A stretch of DNA of 64,000 nucleotides, taken from positions 78,250,795 through 78,314,794 of the forward strand of contig CM066327.1 of NCBI GenBank assembly GCA_033807775.1, written 5' to 3'. This document shows, piece by piece, positions 12,054 through 20,948 of this stretch. The position numbers and the translations under genes are program-made. Source of the stretch: Saussurea involucrata. Lineage: Eukaryota; Streptophyta; Magnoliopsida; Asterales; Asteraceae. How positions within the stretch are numbered: position 1 is the stretch's first letter; the number at the start of each line of letters is the position of its first letter. The notes below the pieces were generated by a model. The model was not told where the DNA came from, made no database searches, and worked only from the letters and a program-made list of their open reading frames with translations.

Positions 12054-12179
12054 GGGGGGGGACCAAAAAACGGCACTCTTATTTTTTTAATCACTCTCTC
12101 AAATTTTAATCAAACTCTCTCAATTTTCTCCCACTCTCTCAATTTTGTCGTGTGGAATACGCGTTCGGGTTTTGTGAAG

Positions 12180-14123
12180 ATGTCTCGTATTACCTCTGTG
12201 GTATGTTTTCCTTATGTTATTTGTTATTTTTTGTATGTTATTTTAAGTTAAGATATATGATTTGTAGGTTGTTATAGTGTTTATAACTTATGTTTGAATA
12301 TGTTCTATGTTTAACATGATATGTATGGTTTTATGTTTGAATGTGATATTTGTATGTTATAATGTGTATGTTGTTATAGTGTATTTTTTCATAAATAAAT
12401 TGTTAAGAGTGTTCTTTTATAAAAAAATTGTGTTTTTATAAAAAAATTGTTAACAATGTTTTTTTTTTATAAAAACACACTCTTAACAATTTTTTTATAA
12501 AAACACACCCTTAACAATTTTTTATAAAAACAGTGTGTTTTTATAAAAAATTGTTAAGAGTGTGTTTTTATAAAAAATTGTTATAGTTTTATGGTTTTTA
12601 TAATGTGTTTTTTATAAAAAAATTGTTAATTTTTTTTTATAAAAACAGTTTTTAAAAAAAATTGTTAAAAATGTGTTTTTTATAAAAAATTGTTAAGTGT
12701 GTGTTTTTATAAAAAAATTGTTATAGTTTTATGTTTGTATGTGATATTTGTATGTTATAATGTGTATGTTGTTATAGTGTGTTTTTTCATATAAAATTGT
12801 TAAGAGTGTTTTTTTATAAAAAAATTGTTAAAAGTGTGTTTTTATAAAAAAATTTGTTAAAAATGTGTTTTTTTTTATAAAAACACACCCTTAACAATTT
12901 TTTATAAAAACAGTTTTTTTATAAAAAAATTGTTAAGAGTGTGTTTTTATAAAAAAATTGTTAAGAGTGTGTTTTTATAAAAAAACACATTTTTAACAAT
13001 TTTTTTTATAAAAACACACCTTTAACAGTTTTTTTATAAAAAAACACTCTTAACAATTTTTATATGAAAAAACACACTATAACAACATACACATTATAAC
13101 ATACAAATATCACATTCAAACATAAAACTATAACAATTTTTTTATAAAAACACACTCTTAACAATTTTTTATAAAAAAACACATTTTATAAAAAAATTGT
13201 TAAGAATGTGTTTTTTATAAAAAAATGTTAAGAATGACAACTTAGGTCCCTACGGTTTTAAGAATGACAACTTAGGTCCCTAAACTTTTAAGAATGCCAA
13301 TTAGGTCCTAAACTTTTAAGAATGACAACTAGGGTCCCTAAACCGCACTTTATCTATATATAACAATATGATACGTTGAAATAAAATAAACCGCACTTTA
13401 TCTCTATATAACAATATGATACGTTGAAATAAAATAAACCGCACTTTATCTATATATAACACTATTATACGTTGAAATAAAATACCACCGCACTTTATCT
13501 ATATATAACAATATGATACGTTGAAATAAAATAAACCGCACTTTATCTATATATAACACTATTATAAGTTGAAATAAAATACCACCGCACTTTATCTATA
13601 TATAACAATATGATACGTTGAAATAAAATAAACCGCACTTTATCTATATATAACACTATTATACGTTGAAATAAAATACCACCACACTTTATCTATATAT
13701 AACAATATGATACGTTGAAATAAAATAAACCGCACTTTATCTATATATAACACTATTATACGTTGAAATAAAATACCACCACACTTTATCTATATATAAC
13801 ACTATTATACGTTGAAATAAAATACCACCGCACTTTATCTATATATAACAATATGATACGTTGAAATAAAATAAACCGCAACATCTATATAAAATAAAAT
13901 AAACCGCAACATCTATATATAACACTAACTATAACATCTGTGAATGACTATGTAGAAGGATTTCTTTAACATCGACTTGACGCTGAGGTGCAAAGTTTCC
14001 TACATCGATGAATTAGGAGCGCTCTTTAGGGGATTAGGTGATCGCGCGGATACCCTTGAGACCATCTATAGAGACGATTGGGCTCATTTCGAACGTATCG
14101 AAGAGACGATTATAATGGTGTAA
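12180..14123 (+). CDS. Small two-exon ORF of the MULE-like element (62 aa, unknown function)
   Basis: Exon 1 (12180-12200) encodes MSRITSV and ends at a strong donor (GTG then GTATGT). Exon 2 (13956-14123) follows acceptor CTATGTAG and is open in the matching phase for 55 codons to TAA at 14121-14123. The exon 2 product begins KDFFNIDLTLRCKV and includes the acidic/aromatic stretch RDDWAHFERIEE; it is predicted to be largely helical with no signal peptide or membrane segment. A TATA box lies upstream at 12043. The intron (12201-13955) is 1.75 kb and almost wholly repetitive. I recognise no family. The two-exon model is inferred from splice signals and phase; alternative acceptors are possible. 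Exon 2's ordinary codon composition amid low-complexity sequence is what makes it stand out. Confidence 0.4.
12390..13232. repeat. Inverted-repeat array of TTTTTATAAAAA / TTGTTAAGAGTGTG units (intronic)
   Basis: A unit of about 30 bp (GTGTTTTTATAAAAAAATTGTTAAGA) recurs many times in both orientations, so the intron could fold into long hairpins. Both arms of a larger inverted repeat are visible (for example around 12760-12800 and 13060-13120, the latter containing the complement of TATGTTATAATGTGTATGTTGTTATAG-type sequence). Confidence 0.8.
13233..13341 (+). repeat. Short tandem repeat, AAGAATGACAACTTAGGTCC
   Basis: Four degenerate tandem copies of a 28-30-bp unit lie between the hairpin array and the 48-bp minisatellite. 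Confidence 0.7.
13342..13915 (+). repeat. 48-bp minisatellite (about 11 copies)
   Basis: The core CACTTTATCTATATATAAC occurs about eleven times at 45-50-bp spacing, each followed by AATATGATACGTTGAAATA or the variant ACTATTATACGTTGAAATA. The two variants alternate in part, suggesting higher-order expansion. Confidence 0.85.
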
Positions 14124-14473
14124 TTTGTTAAAATTAAAACGTATTTTTTAACGTATTTTAGTTAATAAACGATTATATGTGTTAAATGTAAAATTAAAAT
14201 AATGAAAGTAAAAGGTATAAAGTAAATTTAGTAAATAAGTATAGGGGTTGAAAGTGTAACATTTCATTTTAAATTCGTAAAAATGAACGAAATGGGTGAA
14301 CAGTGCCAAAATATCAAAATTTTCATAAATGGTCCCTGGAATTTTTCAAAAATGGTCCCTTGCAATTGAAAAGTCACAAAAATAACCCCATCACGGGATG
14401 AGCCCGCGATCGCGGGATTCCATTTTTCAAAAATGGTCCCTGCAAGTTTAAAAAAGTGTCAGAAAGGTCCCTG

Positions 14474-14587
14474 GCCCGCGATCGCGGGCTCCCATCGCGG
14501 ATTTTTAGGGTATTTTTGCAAAGTGGGAGAGATTTTGGGTATTTCAGTAAAACATGGTCAAACTTAGGGTATTTTAATTAATTTCCC
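14474..14587 (-). repeat. Right TIR of the 3-kb MULE-like element
   Basis: Mirror of 11554-11667. It contains the palindrome at 14475-14488; another copy lies just inside at 14403-14416. Confidence 0.8.
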
Positions 14588-15463
14588 TTGCAAAAAAATA
14601 GATAGAAGCGTGAATAAGAACTGAAAAAAAAAACAGTTAGTATGTATCATGCTTACTTTAATCATGCCTGCAACGTTAGACAATGGAAACAAAGAGTCGT
14701 TTGGCTATTTCAAATAGTGGTACGATATCCATGTTTTTTTTCTCAATACCGTGTACCAACCAATTATAATTGGTAAGTTAAAAATTATACCGTCAACCAA
14801 CCAACTCTACTTGGTACCAATATTTTTCGGTTGGTACATGTTGGTACGGTTTTGTACCAACATCTCAAAAGTTGAAGTTGACCAAATTGAGACCTATTGT
14901 TATACACAACAAACCTAATGATTTTTGTATTAACTTCCCAAATTGATAATACAAAGTACAAACATGTTGTCCAAATTGATAATACAAACATGTGTACACA
15001 CTCCATAGTAGCAACCAAAATACTTGTAGTCGAACATAAAGTAATATAAGTCAACAATAGTAACAACCAAAATATTCAGTCCAACAGAAATTAAAATCTA
15101 CGATTATAGTCCTTAAAAGTAGCAAACCTATCACAATATCTTCGTAGGATCTTCACAAACCAAGTACCAAAGAAGCTTACAACTTGAGATTCTAGCCTTC
15201 TAGAGATTTAGAGAGTTAGGGTTTCATATAATCGTATTTGCAACTTTGCGTAGTTTGGTTGAAAAATAACAAATAAGAGTCAAGAGATTAAAGGCTTAGG
15301 AAATAGGAATGACCTAAGTTTAGTGAGTTGTATATTCATCTTTGAGGTCCATTAAAAAACAATTAGATGATTCAAATCAATCTCTACATTAAATCATTAA
15401 TAATCAAATATTTTGTATTTCTTATTTATTTAATAGATAAGTAAAATAATATATATATATAGT
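14588..15463. other. Intergenic, AT-rich, with TTGGTACCAA-type short inverted motifs
   Basis: No gene is supported. TTGGTAC/GTACCAA motifs recur at 14720-14870 and again at 16290-16410, on either side of the palindrome-array element. The second cluster ends GACACCCCTAG, a possible hAT end, so both may be halves of one element interrupted by the foldback. Confidence 0.35.
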
Positions 15464-16250
15464 GTTAGGTTCATTTGAGAAGTCTAAATATTTTGAGAAA
15501 TAGAGAAGTGATCGTGACTCTTCGATTAAATGCGCTGATTTTGAACACGGAAGGGTATTTTGGTAATTAGTCATCCCGTTTACAAAAAACACGGGCTGAG
15601 TTCATATATGAATCTGTGTGATTCATATATGAACTATACGTTCATATATGAACCTTTGTAATTCACATATGAACTCTTTATAACTAATTCATATATGAAT
15701 CTTGTGATTCATATATGAACCTTTGTGTTTCATATATGAAACTAATTAATTGTAGGTTCATATATGAATCAGTTGAACCAATTAACTGATTCATATATGA
15801 ATCTTTGTGTTCATATATGAACCTTTGTAATTTACATATAAACTTTTTTTAACTAATTCATATATGAACCTTTGTGTTCATATATGAACCTTAATGATTT
15901 ATATATGAATTTTTTTAACTAATTCTCATATGAACAAATTAACTGATTCATATATGAATCACAAAGATTCATATATGAATAACAAAGGTTCATATATGAA
16001 TTAGTTAAAAATATTTTATATGTGAATTACAAAGGTTCATATATGAATCACACAAATTCATATATGAACCTGTCCCGCGTATTTTTTACGAAACTACCCT
16101 AAATACCCCTGAACGTCGTTTATTAATTAATGTGGACGCGCGCATTAATCAGGTGTAACGCGAATTTCTTGACCGTGGATTATTTAATCCAATGGATATG
16201 ATCACTTCTCTATTTCTCAAAATATTTAGACTTCTCAATTGAACCCTTCC
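15464..16250. mobile_element. Foldback/MITE-like element filled with TTCATATATGAA palindromes
   Basis: The ends form an inverted repeat of about 47 bp (left GAGAAGTCTAAATATTTTGA, right its complement, each followed inward by GAGAAATAGAGAAGTGATC). The element lies between TATATATA runs. The centre (about 15600-16080) holds some sixteen perfect copies and about five variants of the 12-bp palindrome TTCATATATGAA, most spaced 10-20 bp apart. No coding potential. Confidence 0.7.
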
Positions 16251-16582
16251 CTATATATATATATATTTATATAAAAATTCAAGTCGATACAGTACGATAT
16301 TACCGTGGTACATTATTTTCAATATCACGTATCAACCAAGTTTGTAAAGTTGGTACCACTTAAATTGGTACATTTGGTAATGAATTGGTTGGTATATTAT
16401 GGTACAAATTTGACACCCCTAGCTGATAATGTGTTAAAGGACAACGAAAATAGAGAGAACTGAAAAACTGTAAATTTCATTGATCATAACTCATAAGCCC
16501 TATAAATAAAAAGGATTACATAGAGATCACGATAAGTATGAAAACAAGATTTACTCCATAAAAAAACTTATACTTATATTTA

Positions 16583-17090
16583 GGGTGTTTGGGATTGCTT
16601 ATTTTTTTGACTTATTTGCTTATTGTTTTTCCTCATCACAAATAAGCTATTTTGAGTGTTTGGATTGAAAAAAAAGAAAAGTGCTTATGACTTTTTCCGA
16701 CAACAAATAAGTTGTTTTTGATAAGTTAATCAAATTAGGGGGTGTTTGGGATTGCGTTTGAAAACAACTTATCTCCATATTGCGTTTCCACGCCGGAGGT
16801 GAGTGTTTGGATTTAAAAAAAAACTCCTTATCACGTTCCAGGGAAGGAGATAAGGAGTTTTTTGAGAAGCAACTCCAGACTAACTTTTCTGGAACGGAGA
16901 TAAGTTATAAGCAAATAAGCATAAGTTAAAAATATAAGCACTCTCAAACAACCCCTTATTTGAAAGTGCTTATAGCTTATTTGTTCAAATTACATTTTTA
17001 CCCCCAACTCTTTTTTATCACGACATAAGTTGATAAGCTTTTTTAAAAATAAGCATAAGTTGTTTTAAATAAGCAATCCCAAACACCCCC
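16583..17090. mobile_element. Foldback MITE with 9-bp flanking repeat and an inner inverted repeat
   Basis: Starts GGGTGTTTGGGATTGCTTAT and ends with the complement (ATAAGCAATCCCAAACACCC). The flanks TTATATTTA (16574-16582) and TTATCTTTA (17091-17099) differ at one position, consistent with an 8-9-bp TSD. A second copy of GGGGTGTTTGGGATTGCG starts at 16738, with an inner complement near 16955, so one foldback seems nested in another. Confidence 0.65.
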
Positions 17091-17099
17091 TTATCTTTA

Positions 17100-17378
17100 T
17101 CGTCATATTCTTTAGACGTTACCGTACAACACTTATAATCTACTCGAACAAACAACTTACCAAAAACATAACTTATATCCCTTTAAACATGAACCGTTAG
17201 CTTATTTTTTACAATCGACACCTTACATGTTTCGAAATGTTTGAAACGGCTGGGTTAATTTCCCTTTAAAATACACCCACCAAACTATTTAACTGTTCAT
17301 GCAGCCCTCCCGCAGAAAACTTTTCATGTAACCGATCACTGTCGCTGCCGGAGACGGTGGCGGTGGCGGTGACGGTGG
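17100..17378. other. Probable 3' flank of the MBOAT gene
   Basis: No independent feature seen, apart from a short GGTGGCGGT-type trinucleotide tract immediately beyond the stop codon (17350-17375), which probably lies in the 3' UTR. Confidence 0.3.
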
Positions 17379-18389
17379 TCACATCCACGGCGACTTGAAT
17401 AAGGTTGTTACATAATCCCCAAAGAGTTTAAATTCCTCCAGCGCTTTCACATCAGCACCACTCTTAATCAACGGCGGAAAGAACAACCAAAAGCTCGTCA
17501 AAAACATAAACCCCACCGTCAACACCCGCGCAACCACCGCCGGCAATTCCAATTTTCCGACCAACAATCTCTTCACCTTTAGCTCCACGATGAGACAGAT
17601 CCCATGGAACACAAAAAACGACGTCATTTCCCACGTCGGACTCACACGTGTCACGTAGCAAATAAGTAGTTCGTGCATCAGACCGGACACGAGAAACGTC
17701 GCCATGACCGCCGGAACCGTGGCCCAGTCCTTGGTCGGAAACACAGACTTCACGGGTTTGTATACTGTGTGACGCAGGCTGTTTGTTACCATGAGGTTCC
17801 ACCGACGACCCCAGAAGTCTTGCAGGGAGGTCGACAGGTAAGGCTCGTCCGACGGCGGCTCAAGCTCCAGACCAGCCACGGCTCCAACCACGGCGTTCGA
17901 AACGAAAACCAGAAGATCAATCAGAATAAACATTAGAAAACAGTAGACGATTAACAAGACATGAGGATTCAATTCGTGTTTGTGATTATACGCAAAATTG
18001 ATGAGTAAAGGGAAAACCAACGATTCAACCCACAGATTTAGCTGTGATTTCTTCTTAGGGTTGAAAATATGGGGTTTGATTTTGACGGGAAGGGAAACGA
18101 TGGTGAAGAATTGGATGAGGGATTTTGGGGGGTGAAGTGGGCCGTGATCGAAAGCGAAGAGAAGGAGCTTGAAATTGGCGAGCCAGGTGAAGAAGAAGGT
18201 GGCGACGGCGGTGGCGAAGGCGGAGGAGAGGAGGAGGGGGAGGATGGTGAGAAGGTAGAAGATGGGGAGGAGGGAGATGAGCCTGTAAATGCCTTTAGGA
18301 AGGTTTGAAGAGAGAAAATAAGTGTAGGATAGAGCAGCAACAATGGCGGAGAAGAAGATGAGAGTATTATTGATGTCAGCATCCGCCAT
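17379..18389 (-). CDS. MBOAT wax-synthase-like acyltransferase (long-chain-alcohol or sterol O-acyltransferase type)
   Basis: Single-exon ORF of 336 aa, the usual size for the plant wax synthase/ASAT1 family, which uses acyl-CoA to esterify fatty alcohols or sterols in the ER membrane. Multiple hydrophobic segments are visible (near residues 8-25, 35-60, 60-85, 130-150, 155-180, 235-255, 290-310). The family signature regions are present: LQDFWGRRWNLMVTNSLRH around residue 190 and the catalytic-type histidine in VSGLMHELL around residue 240. I start at MADADINNTL (18389), not at the in-frame upstream ATG at 18464, because a TATA-like box lies between them and the extra 25 residues are not family-like. 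The exact substrate cannot be told from sequence. No neighbour suggests a pathway; it is the only intact-looking host gene here. Confidence 0.85.
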   Translation of the reverse strand: MADADINNTLIFFSAIVAALSYTYFLSSNLPKGIYRLISLLPIFYLLTILPLLLSSAFATAVATFFFTWLANFKLLLFAFDHGPLHPPKSLIQFFTIVSLPVKIKPHIFNPKKKSQLNLWVESLVFPLLINFAYNHKHELNPHVLLIVYCFLMFILIDLLVFVSNAVVGAVAGLELEPPSDEPYLSTSLQDFWGRRWNLMVTNSLRHTVYKPVKSVFPTKDWATVPAVMATFLVSGLMHELLICYVTRVSPTWEMTSFFVFHGICLIVELKVKRLLVGKLELPAVVARVLTVGFMFLTSFWLFFPPLIKSGADVKALEEFKLFGDYVTTLFKSPWM

Positions 18390-18423
18390 TGTCGACCAAA
18401 ATAAGAACGGCCAAAAGAAGCGA

Positions 18424-18431
18424 TTTTTATA
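18424..18431 (-). promoter_or_regulatory. Candidate TATA box of the MBOAT gene
   Basis: Minus strand TATAAAAA, 35-42 bp upstream of the chosen ATG. This would give a very short 5' UTR, so it is only a candidate. Confidence 0.3.
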
Positions 18432-18463
18432 AAAAAAACCTGTGATTTCCACCGCCTTGACCA

Positions 18464-18960
18464 CGAGTACCGCTATCCAACGAACCCACTGAACCCAATT
18501 GCCACCTCAGCGCCACATCAGCTTTTTTCTTTCATACCATCCTTACCCTAAAGTGAAGTACCCGCCTACCCACCAAACCCACTCTTACCCGCTGAACCCA
18601 GCCCTATGAAAATAAAACCAAAAACATCGGGTATGTGCGGGTTCATGAACCCGATGGCCTTACCCGCTCCCCCCCCCGGCGTACCCGCTCCCTACCCCCC
18701 TACCCGCTCTTACCCGCTAACCCTGATTGCCACCTCGGCCTTACCCGAGGGCGGTACGGGTAATTAGACCATGAGTACCGCCTACCCAATGAACCCACTG
18801 AACCCAATTGCCACCTCAGCGCCACATCAACTTTTCTGTTTCCTACCCTCCTTACCCTAAAGTGGAGTACCGCCTACCCACCAAACCCACTCTTACCCGC
18901 TGAACCCAACCCTATGAAAATAAAACCAAAAACATCGGGTATGTGCGGGTTCATGTATAG
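18464..18960. repeat. Direct duplication of ~185 bp upstream of the MBOAT gene
   Basis: 18470-18650 and 18770-18955 are close direct copies (shared blocks include GAACCCACTGAACCCAATTG, CACCTCAGCGCCACATCA and ACATCGGGTATGTGCGGGTT). Between them lies a TACCCGCTC-rich spacer. They abut the promoter of the MBOAT gene and may be an element remnant. Confidence 0.75.
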
Positions 18961-19509
18961 AAGGTGTTATTGCAAAGCTGATGTGCCACTTAAAAAAAAA
19001 TATGGTCTTACAGGTGTGTGGATAGTCTTTAATTTTTTTTCCTGTTCACACGATAAAAATTTCAATCCATATCATATTTAATTGGTAATATAAATTATAC
19101 TCGATAAACAATTATCTAACAACTATGTAATAAACAGTTTTTATAAAAGTTTAATTTGGAGTTATCATTTAAAAAGAACACATACAGCATACAAAGAAAG
19201 ATCTTGTTTTCATAAAATAATAATTATCTAAAAAGTAAAATAATAGTTATTTGAAAATATACGACTATTTTATAACGATCACAATATAATATATAGAATA
19301 AGTTATGTTATGGTTTGTTAAATTTTTTTATTTTTGTCTTTAATATTTTACAATAGATCTGTGATCTCTATAATTTATATTTTATTATTATTGTTTTTGT
19401 TTTTATAACTTAACATTGATTGTTTTCTTTGTCCATATAATTTACAATTTATTTTTATTATAATTCCTTAGGGTTAAAAGTAGTTTTTAGCTTTAAGGAT
19501 TGAAACCAA
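18961..19509. other. AT-rich intergenic spacer
   Basis: Very AT-rich with no ORF, no array and no RNA gene that I can support. Confidence 0.4.
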
Positions 19510-19518
19510 TATTTTTAA
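19510..19518. repeat. Left 9-bp target-site duplication of the MuDR-like element
   Basis: TATTTTTAA. The right flank (38252-38260) is TATTTTAAA, eight of nine bases identical. A 9-bp TSD is the hallmark of Mutator elements. Confidence 0.6.
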
Positions 19519-19999
19519 GGGAATTTAATTAAAATACTTAAAGTTTAACTTTGACTTACCAAAATATTCAAATTCTCTCTGATTTTACCAAAATACCCAA
19601 AACTTTCGCGGTGGGCCCCGCGATCGTGGGCTAGGGCCTACGTGGCACCCTCTGTTAGGCCAAAGTATCCCGCGGAGCCCCCCAACTATGCCCGCGGTGA
19701 CACTTTTGATCCCTCCCCGCGGAGGTTGCCCGCGGTGGGCAAAAAAAAATCCATTTTTGGTCATTTTTTGCAAAAAAAATACATTTTTTGTCCTTTTTTG
19801 CACGAATCTTTGCATGCTTTTACTGTTTTTTTCCACAATTATTGTACTTTGAAGACCAATTTGTGATTCAAATTCACTGACATGTTTGAGATTTCATCCA
19901 TAAATATCAGTAAAATGTAATTCATAATTCACACCATTCCATCATTATTTCTTGCTTTCTTTCACTTGCTTTCTTTCTTACTTTCTTTCTTCAGTAAAC
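19519..19999 (+). repeat. Left TIR of the MuDR-like element (promoter of the second gene)
   Basis: Matches the reverse complement of 37733-38251 through most of its length: shared blocks include TACGTGGCACC, AGCCCCCCAACTATGCC, CTCCCCGCGGAGGTTGCCC, TTTTTTGCACGAATCTTTG, CACAATTATTGTACTTTGAA and CATCCATAAATATCAG. Similarity runs to the TTTCTTCAGTA just before the ATG at 20002, so the TIR supplies promoter and 5' UTR. The two TIRs differ by indels, the right one carrying a short internal duplication (TTTGTGGTTG...GTTTCATC). Confidence 0.8.
19898..19908 (+). promoter_or_regulatory. TATA-like box conserved in both TIRs
   Basis: CCATAAATATC lies about 100 bp before the ATG of the plus-strand gene. 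The same motif occurs on the minus strand at 37807-37817, about 95 bp before the transposase ATG. Equal position in both TIRs supports a shared core promoter. Confidence 0.45.
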
Positions 20000-20001
20000 A
20001 A

Positions 20002-20436
20002 ATGGCATCGTCATCTAACCCATCGTCTACACGTGAAAGAATGCCACCTAAACTCCAGAAGGCGATATCAGCAAAGGAAAAGGAGATAGACCAACTGACA
20101 GAAGAGTGGAAACAGATTATCGCCAGGAAGAAAGTCCACTTGACAAGGATCGAAGTGGAAGAAAAGGAGATCAAAAGGATGAAAGGGGATATAAAAGATA
20201 GGGAGGCTCGTATTCATCGAGAAAAAGAAGAAATTCTCCACTGTACGCAAGACTTCACAATTCTTCAAGCGAAGATAAGCGACAAGCAAAGTTGGATTGA
20301 TCAAACTAAAGCAATTTTCAGTAGGTGGTGGTACGGGTGTTGCTTTAGTACTTTGTTGTTTATGTGTTATTGTTTTGTAGTTTTCCAGTTCGACATTGTT
20401 GTTTCGTTCCTTTCCTGTTTGTATGTTGTTGTTTAA
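20002..20436 (+). CDS. Second gene of the MuDR-like element: coiled-coil protein of unknown function
   Basis: 144-codon ORF whose ATG (20002) lies immediately after the left TIR, with an in-frame ATG at 19966 that I think is 5' UTR. Residues about 15-105 are highly charged and helical with heptad-like spacing (KLQKAISAKEKEIDQLTEEW, then EKEIKRMKGDIKDREARIHR), predicting a coiled coil. The last about 40 residues are hydrophobic and aromatic (RWWYGCCFSTLLFMCYCF...); they may be a membrane tail, or may be 3' UTR read through an unspliced donor near 20327. A poly(A) signal follows at 20446. Position and orientation match mudrB of maize MuDR, but I see no similarity that would justify calling it MURB. 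It could be a helper or anti-silencing protein like those of some Arabidopsis MULEs (inference). Confidence 0.6.
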   Translation: MASSSNPSSTRERMPPKLQKAISAKEKEIDQLTEEWKQIIARKKVHLTRIEVEEKEIKRMKGDIKDREARIHREKEEILHCTQDFTILQAKISDKQSWIDQTKAIFSRWWYGCCFSTLLFMCYCFVVFQFDIVVSFLSCLYVVV

Positions 20437-20445
20437 TTTGTCATG

Positions 20446-20451
20446 AATAAA
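20446..20451 (+). terminator. Poly(A) signal of the coiled-coil gene
   Basis: AATAAA ten bases past the stop codon, in a T-rich context (TTTAATTTGTCATG upstream) typical of plant 3' ends. Confidence 0.5.
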
Positions 20452-20603
20452 GGTCTTTAATTTGTGTGAAAAGTAGAGTTTAAGTAGTCTGAAATTTGTC
20501 TAAAAAGTGGTTCATATTAAAAATACAACTGATAGATGTTATACAAGATTATTTCATAACAAACACATACTAATCATTGAATATTTTTTGATTTATTTAT
20601 TTT

Positions 20604-20815
20604 ATTATCGATGGTCCAAGTGTAAGTATTAAAAATTGGCTGAGGCTTTGTGATGGACAAACATCGATCCTTTTGTGCATACTCTGTAACTGCAAATACT
20701 TCAGCTCCAAACACACATGAATCATCATTCGCCAAATACCCATTTTCACAATTCTTAAATGAGTCCAGTGATACCAACTTGTCAAAACCCCATTTCATAT
20801 TCTTCTCGTGAAACC
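20604..20815 (-). pseudogene. Captured MATH (meprin/TRAF-homology) domain fragment
   Basis: The minus strand encodes a stretch with clear MATH-domain signatures of plant proteins: WGFDKLVSLDSFKN, GYLANDDSCVFGAEVF and, at the end, YTWTIDN (the start of a second MATH repeat). It has no start codon of its own and loses similarity after TIDN. It lies between the stop codons of the two convergent MULE genes, so it looks like a host-gene piece picked up by the element (Pack-MULE-style transduplication). An alternative is a 3' UTR exon of the transposase transcript. Confidence 0.7.
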
Positions 20816-20824
20816 TTGTCCTAT

Positions 20825-20925
20825 TGTCAAAACCCCATTTCTATATAACCATTACTATTCTCTCTATTTAGACTACTACCATTACTATTCTCTTCATTTA
20901 GACTACTACTATTATGATCATCATC
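20825..20925. repeat. Short tandem repeat in the MULE intergenic spacer
   Basis: TTTAGACTACTACCATTACTATTCTC-type unit of about 30 bp in roughly three degenerate copies, adjacent to the transposase 3' end. Confidence 0.5.
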
Positions 20926-20948
20926 CCATGTTCTGTTTCAAGTACCTT

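Larger units (their letters stand above)
11554..14587. mobile_element. 3-kb MULE-like element with long TIRs and a small passenger gene
   Basis: About 114 bp at each end are near-perfect inverted repeats (11554-11667 and 14474-14587): the AT-rich outer part ends GGGTATTTTAATTAATTTCC and the inner part holds CCCGCGATCGCGGG. The same terminus borders the mudrA-bearing element at 19519-38251, so I assign it to the same MULE superfamily. A clear 9-bp TSD is not seen (flanks are A-rich). No transposase is present. The left end leads through a GC-rich duplicated block to a TATA box and a spliced small ORF. Confidence 0.7.

Noticed and set aside
11554..14587. Clear 9-bp TSD around the 3-kb MULE-like element
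   Set aside because: The A-rich flanks match only partly; I could not support a TSD.
15600..16080. CRISPR or satellite array made of TTCATATATGAA
   Set aside because: Palindromes are 12 bp with variable spacers inside an inverted-repeat element in plant DNA.
18038..18382. Ser/Pro-rich and Glu/Gly-rich ORFs
   Set aside because: Shadows of the MBOAT coding sequence in other frames.
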